64,000 bases of DNA from Phoronis australis (taxonomy: Eukaryota; Phoronida; Phoronidae): assembly GCA_002633005.1 (NCBI GenBank), contig NMRA01000175.1, positions 658,734 to 722,733 on the forward strand. Direction: 5' to 3'. Numbering within the stretch: the first letter of the stretch is position 1; each line of letters opens with the position of its first letter. Shown in pieces: positions 37,801 to 52,800 of the stretch. The position numbers and the translations under genes are program-made. Below the pieces are notes generated by a model. The model was not told the DNA's origin. It did not search any database and saw nothing but the letters and a program-made list of their open reading frames with translations.

Positions 37801-40800
37801 GACAGTCAATGCAACAGTTGGAATACTGACATCACACTGGCCAGTCCCCTGGTCTATTGGACCACCTGCAAGTAAAAATTTATTGTGGAATGCATCCACT
37901 GCCCACCATTCCTAAGATGACCTATTTTAACTGTAAGTTAAGGTAAATGACTGAAACATAATGACCAAGTAAGGTATAATGATCCTGTCATTTTATGTAT
38001 GGAAAGCAATATGACTGGAAATTGACTGGTTACTGTGATTAAACAACAGAGGGAGTCACTACTTATTAAAATACTAAGACTTGCAACAGATTGTGCCCAA
38101 TTTCTTGCTGGCACAATCAACAAAATTTCACATATTAAGAAACTAGACACCATGAATTAAGAATATTTTTATTAGAACCAATGTGTAGAACAGTGAATTC
38201 AATCAGGCACACACTCCCCAATTTAGCACTCACTACTGTTCTCCTCAAACGTCCCTCTCTCTTCCAATAGGGAGCCAGGGATAGCTGCACAATAGCCACC
38301 ATGTAGCAGGCGGTGGTTGATTGACAAAGTGTCACCTGTCTTTGGGTTGTACACATAGACATAATACACATCTGCTTCAACACTGGTCACATGAACTGAC
38401 AGGGCATCTTCCTCAGCAACTTCAAAGAACTCTGCAACAAACAGCACAGTTTAAAGAATTCTAAAGTTTTATCTATTACCTTTACTAGAAACATTGTAAT
38501 CGCGAGTTGCCTTTTCACAACACTTCACCCCAAAAGTTTAAAAAATGTAATAATAGACTATCATGTCTTTACTTAAAGAGTCCATAAGTCTTGATGCAGA
38601 CGCAGACCAAAACTAATACTATTTTTGATTAAATCTTCAGTTTTGAAATTGAGCTTGACAAACATGTAATGACATCAATCATGGTTTGACCTGATACCCA
38701 CTCTCCGTCCTTTTTCAAAAACATTGAACAGAACTGAAGTCATCGAGTCTATATCGCAGTGCTGCTGACCAGTTCTTACTATTTTGTCCAAACTCCCAAT
38801 CTGACAAAAACTTTCCGCACTGCCAACTGAGAATGAATGGTACGAAAATAATAACTCACGAAATCCTACCTTGGAACATGCTGATGGCCTCCTGGTTCCA
38901 TTCCTCGTCTATCTTCACACCAGCTAACTTAAGATCTAGTCCTTGGGCCTCCAGACAGATGAAATTGTCGGGAATCGTGCGAATGTCAGTTGAAGGAATC
39001 ACATCAGTATTGCCGTAGTCTACGAACTTAACCTGATGAATACATAAAAAATTAGTGTAAATGGTGAAAACCTTGCTTTGCAACGACTTGAAAGAACACA
39101 ATTTTAACTGTCACAATTTAAAGAGTTATTTACAGACACTAGTTAAACATATAACAACATTTTCCCTAGAAATACATCTTTTAAACATATAGGAAATCTC
39201 ACTTGGAAACTAGTATAAGTTGGACCTTTGCTGAACTCAGACATCAAAATTCCACAAAGCATTTGCTGTAGTTTGTGCACTCAGTCCGTCAGCTATGTTG
39301 GACCTCACCTTACTCCCAATAAAATCTCTTGGTCTCATTGGATATTAATGTTAAGAGCTTTTAGTACATTTTAAACATGAATAACCAAGTGTTTTCCTGG
39401 TCCTCAGTAACAACGCATTAGTGAAGTGATATAGCAGGTACAGGTGTCTTATTTCTATCACCCATTTATCCCGCCAAGCACAATGAATGATACGAGTTAA
39501 ATTCAGTCCGACTCAACCAGTCAATGCACGGTTGAAGTGAAATGGAACACAGAAATATATATGGCACTACGCTACTTCACAGCAAACAACATAATTTGTG
39601 TCAGGAAAACAGGTAATTAATGGAATAAACTTAATAACCACCAGTCTCAATTTTTAGCGTAAACCGCACCATAAATGTTGGCTTTCCTTTCACAAAATGA
39701 TTGCACTTGATCGACCTTGTCACTTCAACCAGGTCAACCAGTCAAAATATCCGACTGGTCTAAAAGACGAAAGTAAACATCAACAAGAGCAACGCGGAGC
39801 ATTGAAATGCGCCCACAAATGCATCGCAAATGGTGTGCTTTCAGGGTTATTTATTTGTATCATAAAAATGGCCACTAGATGGCGCAAAAACGTACAATCC
39901 ATCCAAATACAGCTATGGATGAAAAACAAAACAGAGCAACCATTAGGAGGCGCCAAAGTAGTCAGTCGCCATCATCAAACGTCCTCTTCACACTGAGAAC
40001 ATTTCAATTTTCAAAACCATCCCTAGAAGTATTTGGTTGACCAGGGTTTGAAAACAGCAAAAATGGCCACCAGGTGGAGCAAAATACCTATATTCAAAAT
40101 TTTATGAAAATCTGTTTTGGAACTTTGAAAGTACAGAGGTAAACGTAAAAAACTAAAATTGCCACTAGGGGGCACAGGAGTGGTCAGATCCATACGAAAG
40201 TTGTCGTTGTTCGTTGTCAACATCATATAAATACACTTGCTAAATCAAGTAAAGATCCTGCAAACGGTTTAGGAAATACAGCCATGAGTGCAAAGAACTG
40301 CCAACAGGAGGCGACACAGTAATCAAAGTTGGAAAATCATCGTCAGCCGTCCACTTCATAGTTAAAACATACATGCCAATTTTCACAATTATCCTGAAAG
40401 CGGTTTGGTTGATAGACGAGTGGACGCCAAAAAACAGACTCGAAATCAGTAAAAATGGCCACTAGGTGGCGCAAACTACGTCCAATCCATCTGAAAATGG
40501 AGAGATGCCTTTATGCCAAATTTTATGAAAATACATTGAGGACCTTTGAAGATAGAGAGGTAAACGTAAAAAAATGAAATTGCCAATAGGAGGCACACCA
40601 GTAGTCAGATCTGTCTGATAGTCGTCATCCTGCGTTATTAACATCATATAAATGCACTAAGCAACTTAGTAAAGATCCTGCAAATGGCTTAGGAGATACA
40701 GCCATAGGCACAAAAAAAAAACAAAATTGCCACTAGGAGGCGCCACAGTAGTTGAAGTCATCGGAAAACCATCGTCAGCCGTCCACTTCATAGTAAGAAC

Positions 40801-43800
40801 ATACATGACAATTTTCGCAATCATCCTTTGAGCGGTTTGGTTGATGGAGGGATGGACGCCAAAAAACAGACTCGAAAACAGTAAAAATGGCCACTAGGTG
40901 GCGCAAAATACCTCGAATCCATCCGAAAACGAAAGGATAGCGTCACCTCATTAATATATGTCTATGTGCCAAATTTCATGAAAATCGGCTGAGGACCTTT
41001 CAAGATACAGAGGCAAACCTAAAAAACTAAAATTGCCACCAGGGAGCACAGCGGTATTCGGGTCGGTCCGAAACTCGTCGCCCTTTGTCGTCAACCCCAT
41101 AGGAACACACCTGCCAAATTTCAATAAGATCCTGCAAGGGGTTTAGGAGATACAGCCGCAGATGCCCAAACAGAGATGACGGCAATATGCACCCACATAT
41201 AAATATGTGGGCACATAAAACTCCATCAGATGTCTCGGGCGATAGACCCGGCAAAGTCAATCAAGTGTACCCAGACAACATCTCACTCCCCCCTCCCCCC
41301 ACAGCACGATCCCGCTCCTCACCTTAAGTTCACTCTCCAGGGACTCCAGCACCACACCGCGGTACCAAGAATTGTCCTCTGACCACAGAGCCAGACAGGC
41401 TTCACCCACTCCAGCACAGTAACCTAAGCAACAAAATGACATGTGTGAGTGAAAGACCCCGAATCCAACTATTGACTTTATGAGCAGAATAGGAAATTTA
41501 AAGTGAACAAATGATGATCTGATCTCCCTGTGATCGTCAAACAGGTTCTCTGTGAGTGAATTTTGCCAAAGCAGTAACTCTAAATGTAGATAAATTCACA
41601 TATCACGTCACAAGATGAACAGACGAATACTTGCTGCAAGGTATTTCTACCATAAACTTTAAGTCAACACATTCAGTTAAATCACCAACAAATTTCATTT
41701 CAAATCAGTTTTAAATTAAAAAAAATCACACTTGAAAGCTATTTAACAGACTGTACTATTCAAAACAATTTCAAATGTAATTTAAAAACAAAATAGTATG
41801 TTCTGAACACTACAAACCTTCAGCACTGGCAACTTTCTCCTGTGTGCAGTAATCTTGAATGGCACCTGTCAGTTGCTCAAGCTCTGCCTCATTCTTGAGC
41901 AGACGACACGTGAACTCATCAGGTGACCCCGCTACTGAGAACACCATGTCATACTTCTGGCCGGGTTCCAGAGTAATGTATCTGAATTATGAAATATGAA
42001 TCTGATCAGCAATCGCTCTGACCAATCCACTATTACAGTAGTCACGACCTTACATTAAAAACAGGTCACACTAGTTGTTTCAGTCTCCAAGACTGCTGCT
42101 CTATTCTCACAACATGACTTCTTAGTTTTGCACAGTGAAACCAATTCAACCACCAACAAAACATATATTGAGTAGTAAGCAAATGTATACTGCCAGAAAG
42201 AATACAAAAATCAATTTTTTTTCTCATGATTTAGATGAAGCAGCCAGATCCTACGTTGTATCGAAGATATGAAGCATTCTCCATACAGCTCTTTACCGTT
42301 GTGAGAGCACATAACTGTCTATCGCTTGACCAGATTTCTAAAAGTGGTGTGCAACATAAGCCCAGTTGACAGGGACGAAACACAACTTCTTTCTTTCACG
42401 GACATTTCGAGACATTGGAATACACTAGAGAATATACCACCGCACTAAATTCATACAAGAATGCAGAAAATTGACCACCAACTACCTTGTCGCCATCTAG
42501 TGGCTATTAGAGCAGTGTTATCCAAGCATTTGATACAATCTCCTCAGAGATGATTTTGCTCAATTTTATAATTCCTACACAAAGCAATTATAACAAAATT
42601 ACCAAAATAATGTGACAGAAAATGTTTCCTATAAACTTCCTGGATGTCCCAACCACATCTTGAATACCAATAAAGCACACCTGTACACCCACCTGAATTT
42701 TGATTGCTGTTCATTATTCAGGGCCTCATCACCGTCCACTGTCTCCACCTTATTGACAAGCTGTTCATCATCAGTCACACAAGGGGGAGCCACAGACAAC
42801 TCCTCCAAATCCTGCTGTTCGGCATTGCCAACAAGTCCTGCATCAGAAAAGTTTTCCACAATTCCTTCGCTACCATCTTGTCTTGTTCCACTGTCCAGGT
42901 CGGTAGAAGTTCCCCGTGTAGCTGAATCACTGGCATAGCCAGCTTCAACAAGCTGACAACCAATAGAGTACTCTCCGTCTCTCAGCTCAATCGTGGCACT
43001 TATCACATGACCACTAAGATCCACACTAACTATTTCTGCCTGCAGCTCCTTGTCGATGGTGAGTTCTTCAAAACGTGTACACGCAGCCGAATCCCACACA
43101 TCTCCAACGGGGTGCACTCGGGCCAGACTACAACAGAATGCTTGTGGCGGAACAAGCAGCAAATCGGGACGCACGTTCTTGACAAGCGATCGTAACACAC
43201 GCTGGCTGTTTCCATAATCCACGAAGCAGACCTGTATACAAAAATGGAAACTCATTACACGTCTCAAAATACTGTCAAATCGACATGCTTTTTCTTCTAA
43301 ATGGTCGCATTAGAAACTTCATCAAATGTGTCGTTCTGATTGCCCAACAAGGTTGCAATGGATAGAATTGGAAGAGTGGCTGAAGAAAAAAAAGCCTTTA
43401 AAGCAGTCATTTTTAAGGCAATGTAAAACTGCACTTTTAATCAGGTGAATAATTTTACTTCACAACACAATTTTCACTACCGAATCCATCATTTAAAGAA
43501 TACATGGAGCTTAAGCAAGCAAAGAGTTTGGTAGGAATTATAGCGCAGCTACCTGCGCACGCTTTTGATTATTTTTTTTCTAATTTCAAAAACAGAGAAA
43601 AATCCATTTTTTTTCAATTTTATAACTAAGCAAATTTCGCATTACAAAGTTAAACAAGAGCAGTGCGGAGCATTGAAATGCGCCCATGAATGCATTGCAA
43701 ATGGTGTGCTTTTAGGGTTATTTATTTGCATCATAAAAATGGCCACTAGATGGCGCAAAAACATATAATCCATCCAAAAACAGGAACATGCCATATTTTA

Positions 43801-46800
43801 TAAAAATCTGTCAAGGAACTTCAGAGAAACAAAGGAAAACAGAATAAAATGAAATTGCCACTAGTGGGCACAGTGTCCGTTGGATCCGCCTGAAAGTTGT
43901 CGTCGTCTGTTGTTATCTTCAAATAAATACACTTACTAAATTTAATAAAGATGCTGCAGTGGATTTAGGAGATACAACTATGGACGCAAAACAAAACTAC
44001 CACTAGGAGGTGCCACAGTAGTCAGTCACCATCATCAAAGATTGTCTTCACACTGACAACATATATGCCAATTTTCAAATGATTTGGTTGATACAGGGGA
44101 GGACGCCAAAAACAAAGATTTGAAAACAGCAAAAATAGCCACTAGGTGGTGCAAAATACCTTGATTCCATCCAAAAACAGGAAGATACCGTCATCACACC
44201 AATAGATGAAGATACAGAGTTAAACGTAAAAAACTAAATTGCCACTAGGGGGCACAGCAGTAGTCAGATCTATTCGAAAGTCGTCGTCGTCCGTAGTCAA
44301 CATCATATAAATACACTTGCTAAATTAAGTAAAGATCCTCCAAACAGTTTAGGACACACAGCCATGAGCGCAACAAAAAAACTTCCACTAAGAGGCGTCC
44401 CAGTAGTCGAAGTCGTCAGAAAATCGTCAGCCGTCCACTTCATAGTAAAAACATACATGCCAATTTTCACAATTATCCTGAAAACGGTTTGGTTGAAAGA
44501 TTAGTGGACGCCAAAAAACTCGAAAACAGTATAAATGGCCACTAGGTGGCGCAAACTAAGTCGAATTCATCTGAAAATGGAGAGATAGTGACACCTCATT
44601 AATAGATGCCTATATGCCAAATTTTATGAAAATACAATGAGGACTTTTGAAGATACAGAGGTAAACGTAAAAAAATGAAATTGCCACCAGGTGGCACATC
44701 AGTTGTCAGATCTGTCCGAAAGTCGTCATCGTTTGTTGTTAACATCATATAATTACTATACTTACTAAATTTCGTAAAGATCCTGCGAACAGTTTAGGAG
44801 ATACAGCCATAGGTGCAAAAAAACTGCCATTAGTCGTCATTGTCTGTTGTCAGGATCATATAAATACACTTGCTATGTTTAGTAACGATTCTGCAAGCAG
44901 TTTAGGAGATACAGCCATGGGCACAAAAAAAAACAAAACTGCCACTAGGATGCGCCACAGTAGTCGAAATCGTCGGAAAATCATCGTCAACCGTCCTCTT
45001 CATAGTAAGAACATACATGCAAATTTTCACAATCATCCTTTGAGCGGTTTGGTAGATAGAGGGGTGGACGCAAAAAAACATACTCGAAAACAGTAAAAAC
45101 AGCCACTAGGTGGCGCAAACTCCGTCGAATCCATCCGAAAACGAAAGGATAGCGTCATCTCACTAATAGGTGCATATATACCAAATTTCCTGAAAATCCG
45201 TTAAGGACTTTTAAAGATACAAAGGAAAGCGTAAAAAACTAAAAGTGCCACTAGGGGGCACACCGGTAGTCGGATCCGTCCGAATGTTAGCTCATGCTGT
45301 CCCATTCATGAATGGAACATATGTGCCAAATTTCATGAACGTATGTCAAAGGCTTTTGGAGAAAGAGCAGCATACGCCGGACGGACGCCGGACAGACGGA
45401 CGGAGATAACAGCATAATGCGTCCACATATAAATATGTGGGCGCATAAAAACACTTCCTGGGATTGTTTTTCTCTATCTAGTACATTAATGCCACAGTTC
45501 CATTTCACCAAGTATACGTTTATTGTTTCTCAAAACTGGTAAAGGAACTGTCATTGATTGTCAGAAGAAATAAACAATTTGCAATTTGCGAAACAATTAT
45601 TGTGAATTAGTTTGATGGTAACAAATGCAATAGATTACATTTCAAAGATTTGAAGTAAAAGCAAAAAAAATATTTGATTTATAGTACCTACTACTGTAAT
45701 ATGTGAATTACATTCGAAACTTCCAACTCCGTAAAAGAAGTCCGATTCTGTGAATTCCAACTGTTTTCCATTATTATGGAAAACCAGGCTCTCTAACTCC
45801 AATGTAGCTTCACAGATTGGAGTTTGAGCCCTCCCCCTAATGGCCATACGCCTAGTCATAGCTAAGTATCTAAGACCACCATATCTTGGATATTAGCAGC
45901 AGGACAGCCCATTGAACTGGTTTATGACAAGGGTCATCAAATGCTACTGACTATGGACTACACGCTCAGCGCCGTCCTTCCTATTTCATGTCCGTCCTCT
46001 GTATTCTTTGGGTATGTATTTCTCATCACAAAGTCCGTCCTCTGTGTTCTTTGGGTCTGTCTTTCTAATCAGAAGGTCCCTCAATTCCATTTGAAGGTCC
46101 GCGCTTCTCATTTGCAGTCTAAGCTTATTGGATGATAAAACGTGTTCACGGTAGAAAAACAGAGCATGATGTCGTATCATGCAATAAAAAATGACCACCA
46201 TACCTCCAAATCCTCTTCACCCATGTCAGTCACCACACCGCGGTACCAGCTCCCATCTTCAGAGTACTGTGCGATGCATGGACGTCCTGGCGCCACCAAT
46301 TCAAGTATCTCGCTGTCAGCAGACAGCTTGGAGTAGTGCTCGTCTACACGGTCCATCAGCAGGGGGAGCTCCTCTTCAGACGAGGCCAGTTGGCACCAGA
46401 AATTGGACGGGTCACTACTGGTTGACATGACAAAGACGCTGACAGTCTCTCCTTGCACCAGTTTAGGGCTAAAAGAAACAAGAAATGTAGTCAGCAATTT
46501 ACAAAAAATCTCAACTGTTGTCTTATGTAGTCAGCAATTTACAAAAAAATCAACTGTCGTCTTTTCGAAACGTACAGTGAGGGAGCGTGCTTCAAGAACA
46601 AATACATTAGAAGACGCCTGATGAGTTATGTGCAAAACCTGGGCACGGGGGAGGTCTCATCTCTGAACTCAAAACTAGAGTAAAAAAAAACAACTGTATG
46701 TCAAGCTTCAAGAAAACTTGCGAATTTGATTGGATAAATTTCCAGGCCGAGTCACAGTGCAGGCTGAATTTGGAAATTAGACCATGGACCCTGAAACATG

Positions 46801-49800
46801 GACACACAATTCCCACTAAACAGTTTTGCCTTTCTTTGCATCTTTGAGCAGAACTTCGATGAAACAAAACAATTTCAAGAAGATCACTTTTGTACAACTA
46901 CTGTACACATCAGCCAAAATAACAAATCCCAGACTCCATTTCAATAGTTATGTGATCCTTAGCATATGACCACCCACCTGTACGCGTAGTCTTTACTGGT
47001 TCGCCTCTTCAACTGCAGTGGTTCGTTGACATCCACAGCAAATTTCTCAGTTATCAGCTTCTCACTAACCAACATACCCATATCAAGCAAACGCACCAAG
47101 CGCGAGTCATCGTCACCGACTTCTATGACCTCAGCAACAAGACACTTATCACTGACAAAGTCAGAGAAATAATCAGTGGTACGCTGCGTCCATGCCGAAT
47201 CATCAGCACGCACCCCATACAGAGCACACTCTATGGCTTGACAGGCAAGAATACTGAACTTGGTCTGCAGTTGACGGATGTCACTGAAACCAACCGTTTC
47301 TGAGTTGCCATAGTCAACGTAGAAGACTTTGACCTCAGGGGCGTTGACTGCCACCACCTGGGCACGATACCATGAGCCATCTTCTGAGAATTTCGCTACG
47401 CACGGTGACCCCACTTCTGGGCAATCATCAAAAGTATCCGAGACAGAGGACTCGATAGAATTGTAGGTCTCGAAGATCTTTTCCATCAGCAACTCCAGAA
47501 GTGGTAGGTATTTCTTCAACTGAACCCAGAACTGGCTAGGATTAGTGATATTGGATATGTACACTTCCTCTTTGTCTCCAATTAAAAATGGTGGTACTGT
47601 GTACTTGAAAGACATCTGCACTGGAGATGTATCCTCCCCAACAGCCTCAGTGACACGAAGTTCGAAATCTGTTTCAGTGATGGCCCCAGCAATGGGTGAC
47701 TCAGCACGATTATCCTCTGATAGCGCTACAGGAACTTCAGGTAAACCTGCAGCTGGACAAAGATCACTAGCAACACTGCTGGAAATCTCGTTGGCACTGT
47801 TGCCACCATTCTTTCCACCAACAGCTGCCTCCCCTTTCACTGTCGCATGAGTTCCAGAAGTGTCCACAACCATCACGCTGGTATCCTCCATTTCTTCCTG
47901 CCTAGCAAGCCCCGCCTCCAACAATTTCGATTCGATGGAGATCCCAACATCTAACATCTTCACATTCAGTGTTACACCGTCATCAGCAAGACTCACCACA
48001 TCCACCAACAACTTCTTATCACTGATCAACTCCTGGAACATGCTAGAATAATCTGTACCCCAAGTAGTTGCAACATCATCTTTAAACAGCAGACGACAGT
48101 GGAACGCCTGCCGCTCTAACTTCAAAAATGCAGAGTCGAGACATTGCACCTCTGCCACCTTGACTACGTCCTTGTTGCCATAGTCAACAAAGGCTACTGT
48201 AAAGGTGCCATCGTCATGGCAACACTCCACCTGGGCACGATACCACTCCCCATCTCCTGAAAACCTACAAATAGGACAAGATAAAAAAACATTGAATTCA
48301 TACACTGATGAGACTCCGCCTAATTAAGATGATGTAGGACTCTAGGAAAATTTCAAATTTGATTAAACTTACCAGTGGTCGGCTTTATTCATGACAATTT
48401 TAAAAGTAAAGAGGTTGTTTTCAATTTATTTTGTTGAAACGTTGGGCAACACTTTATATGCCAAAAACTAGGAAAATAAAAAATGCTAGTAACCCAGAAA
48501 TACACACAAGGCCACTCTTCGAACAGATTTTTTATTTCCCTCGCCCTACCCTACGAAGTGGGTAGGTAAGTCAACAAGAGCAACGCGGAGCATTGAAATG
48601 CGCCAACGAATGCACCGCAAACAATGGGCTTCTAGAGTTGTTCATTTCTATCATACAAATGACCACTAGATGGTGCAACACGGAACATGCCATCGCTTCT
48701 TTAATAGACAGCTATTTACCTAACTTCATAAAAATCTGTCAAAGGACTTCAGAGAAACAAAGGAAAATGGTAAAAAATGAAATTGCCACTAGGGGGCAGA
48801 GTGTCCGCCTCAAAGTCGTCATCTGTTGTTAGGCTTCACATAAATACACTTAAATTTAATAAAGATCCTACAGTGGGATTAGGAGGTACAGCTATGGCCG
48901 CAAAACAAAACAAAACCACCACCAGGAGGTGCCACAGTAACCAAAGTTGTCAGCGTAATCGCCGTCTTCACACTGAGAACATATACACCAATTTTCAAAA
49001 TTCTACTTAGAATGGTTTGGGGTGGACGCCAAAAAACTCGAAATGCGCTCACGAATGCATTGCATATGGTGTGCTTTTAGGGTTACTTGTATCATAAAAA
49101 TGGCCACTAGATGGCGCAAAACGTACAATCCATCCAAAAACGGGAACATGCCATATTTCATAAAAATCTGTCAAGGAACTTCAGAGAAACAAAGGAAAAC
49201 AGAACAAAATGAAATTGCCACCCACTTGAGGGCACAGCGTCCGTTCCATCTGCCTGAGTCGTCGTCTGTTACCTTCACATAAATTCACTTACTAAATTTA
49301 ATAAAGATCCTGTAGTGGGTTTTGAAGATACAGCTGTGGGCTCAAAACAAAACAAAACTACCACTAGGAGGCGCCACAGTAGTCAGTCACCATCATCAAA
49401 CATCCACTTCACACTGAAAACATGTACGCCAATTTTCAAAACCATCCCTAGAATGATTTGGTTATCGAGGGGTGGACGTCAAAAACAAGATTTGAAAACA
49501 GCAAAAATGGCCACCAGGTGGTGCACAATACCTCGATTCTATCCAAAAACAGGATGTAAGTGTCATCTCACCAATAGATGCCTATAATCAAAATTTTATG
49601 AAAATCAGTTGAGGACCTTTAAAGATACAGACTGGTGAACATAAAAAACTAAAATTGCCACTAGAGGGCACACCAGAAGTCAGATCCATCCGAATGTCGT
49701 CGTCGTCCATTGCCAACATCATATAAATACACTTGCTAAATTAAGTAAAGATCCTGCAAACGGTTTCATAGCTACAGCCATGAGCGCAAAAACAACAAAA

Positions 49801-52800
49801 CAGCCACTAGGAGGCGCCACAGTAGTTGAACTCGGAAAATCATCGTCAGCCGTCCACTTCATAGTAAACACATACATGCAAGTTTCCACAATTATCCAGA
49901 AAGCCGTTTAGTTGACAGACGAGTAGACGCCAAATCAGTAAAAATAGCCACTAGGTGGCGCAAACTAGGTCGAATCCATCTGAAAATGAAGAGATAGCGT
50001 AACCTCATTAACAGATGCCTGTATGCCAAATTTTATGAAAATAGGTTGAAGACTTTGGAACATACAGAAGTAAACGTAAAAAAAATAAAAATTGCCACTA
50101 GGTGGCACACCAGTACTCAGATCCATCTGAAAGTCATCCTCCGTTGTTAACATCATATCAATACACTTACTAAATTTAGCAAAGATCCTACGAATGGTTT
50201 AGGGGATACAGCCACAGCAGTCGAAGTCATCAGAAAATCATAGTCAGCTGTCCACTTTGTAGTAAGAACATACATGCCAATTTTCACTATCATCCTTTGA
50301 GCGGTTTAGTTGGTAGAGGGGTGGCCACAAAGAAACTGAATCGAAAACAGTAAAAATGGCCACTAGGTGGCGCAAACTACGTCAAATCCATCCGAAAACG
50401 GGAGGATAGCGTCGTCTCCCTAATAGGTGCGTATATATCACATTTTATGAAAATCCGTTCAGGACTTTTGAAGATACAGAGGTAAACGTAAAAAACTAAA
50501 ATTGCCACTAAGGGCACACCGGTAGTCGGATCAGTCCGAAAGTTCACTCATGCCATCCCATCCACAGAAGGAACACGTGTGCAAAATTTCATGAACATAC
50601 GTTCAGGCGTTTTGGAGATAGAGCAGCGGACGCCAGACACCGGATGCCAGATGGACGTACAGAGATGACGGCATAATGCGTCCACATATAAATATGTGGG
50701 CGCATAAAAATGGCAACTAGGTGGCGCAAAATCCATCCGAAAACCGGATGATAGCGTCATCTCACCAATAAATGCCTATATTCCAGACTTCTGAAAATAC
50801 GATGAGGACCATTAAAGATAGATATAAATGTAAAAAAATAAAATTGCCACTAGGAGGCACACTGGTAGTTCGATCCGTGCGAAAGTAGTCATCGTCCATT
50901 GTCAACACCATATAAATACACTTGCTAAATTTAGTAAAGATCCTGCAAACAGTTTAGGAGATACAGCCATGGGCGCAAAAAAAACAAAACTGCCACTAGG
51001 AGGCGCCATAGTAGTTGAAGTCATCGGAAAATCATCGTCAGCAATCCTCTTCTAGTAAGAGCATATATGCCAATTTTAATAATCATCCTTAGAGCAGTTT
51101 GGTTGACAGAGGAGTGGGTGCCAAAAAACCGACTCGAAAACAGTAAAAATGGCTACTAGGTGGCGCAAAATACCTCAAATCCATCCAAAAACGGGAGAAA
51201 AGCGTCATCTCAACAATAGATGACTATATTCCAACTTTTATGAAAATATGTTGAGGACCATTGAAGATACAAACCTGGTAAACGTAAAGAAATAAAACTG
51301 CCACTAGGGGGCACACTGTTAGTTCGATCCATGTGAAAGTCGTCATTGTCTGTTGTCAGGATCATATAAATACACTTGCTAAGTTTAGTAACGATTCTGC
51401 AAGCAGTTTAGGAGATACAGCCATGGGCACAAAAAAAACAAAACTGCCACTAGGATGCGCCACAGTAGTCGAAGTCGTCGGAAAATCATCGTCAGTCATC
51501 CTCTTCATAGTAAGAGCATACATGTCAATTTTCATAATCATCCTTAGAGCGGTTTGGTTGATAGAGGTGTGGACGCAAAAAAACATATTCGAAAACAGTA
51601 AAAATGGCCACTAGGAGTCCCAAACTACGTCGAATCCATTCGAAAATGAGAGGATAGTTTCATCTCACCAATAGATGCCTATATTCTAAATTTCACGAAA
51701 ATACATTTTAGTCTTCTGAAGATACAGAGGTAAGCGTGAAAAACTAAAATTGCCACTAGGGGGCACACCAGTAGTCCGAGAGGTCCGAAATTCGTCGTCA
51801 TCCGTCATCAGCTTCTGAATCATAGGAAAATAATTGCCAAAACTCATCAAGATCCTGTGAGGGGTTTAAGAGATACAGCTGCGGATGCCAGACATCGGAT
51901 GCCCGGACAGACAGAGATGACGGCACGCATAATAAAATGCTTCATTTTTCCACTTTTAATGTCAGGGTGTGCAAATTTTTATGAAACATATTCCATTTTC
52001 ACAACTCAAAAACATTTTTTTGTGAGAAGGCAAAAATAAAATATTTTGAGATGCACACGTACTCTATGGCCAATTTCACGTGGGATTATGCTAAATCTAA
52101 GTCTGAGCACTAGACTTACTTGGCAGCACAAACTCCGCCCTCCTGAGGTATCTGCCGTCCCACTTCTATCACTGACTGATAGTGTTCACTCATGGCTTCC
52201 ATCAAGTCTACAAGAGCGTCCTCGTTTGATGCTAGCTGACACCAAAAGTCATCCGGACTCTCTGCATGCGACACATACACCTCTTGACGGTGGCCCACTG
52301 GGATGGTTAAACTGGGAAGAGAGGGAGCTGTTGCACCGGGCTCTACAGAGGATAAAAACAGAGGTTTTGAAAGGTTACAACAGGGGAGACAATTTAGTGG
52401 GAAAATGGTTCACACGACGAAAGAGATAAAGACCACAAATTACAAAACTGTTAAATATGAGATAAATTTGACTCATTGCAAGTTTTTGCCAGTGAAAGAA
52501 AGAATTCACATTGCATCATTCAGGGCTTGGAATGACCAATGACAAAAAAGCGGAAACTTTTACGGCCCAAATCATGCCCGATAACAAGCCTTTGAAATGG
52601 TCAATGTGAACCTTTCCGCGACAAAAATCGGGAGGACTAAAAAAAAAAAACATTACCACCATCAGTAGCATGCGTCTGCGTCCTTTTCGCTCGCCCGTCC
52701 ACTCCCAACCCACACAAATTTGGCTGCAGAGCGGTAGTATTTGTCGCCGCGCTTAACAATAACACGAGCCGCCATTGAAAATCAGACCACGCTTTACCCA

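Noticed and set aside
39784-51937. Regularly spaced short repeats as a CRISPR array
   Set aside because: Repeat spacing is about 145 bp, the intervening sequence is itself homologous between units, and the setting is an intron of an animal gene.
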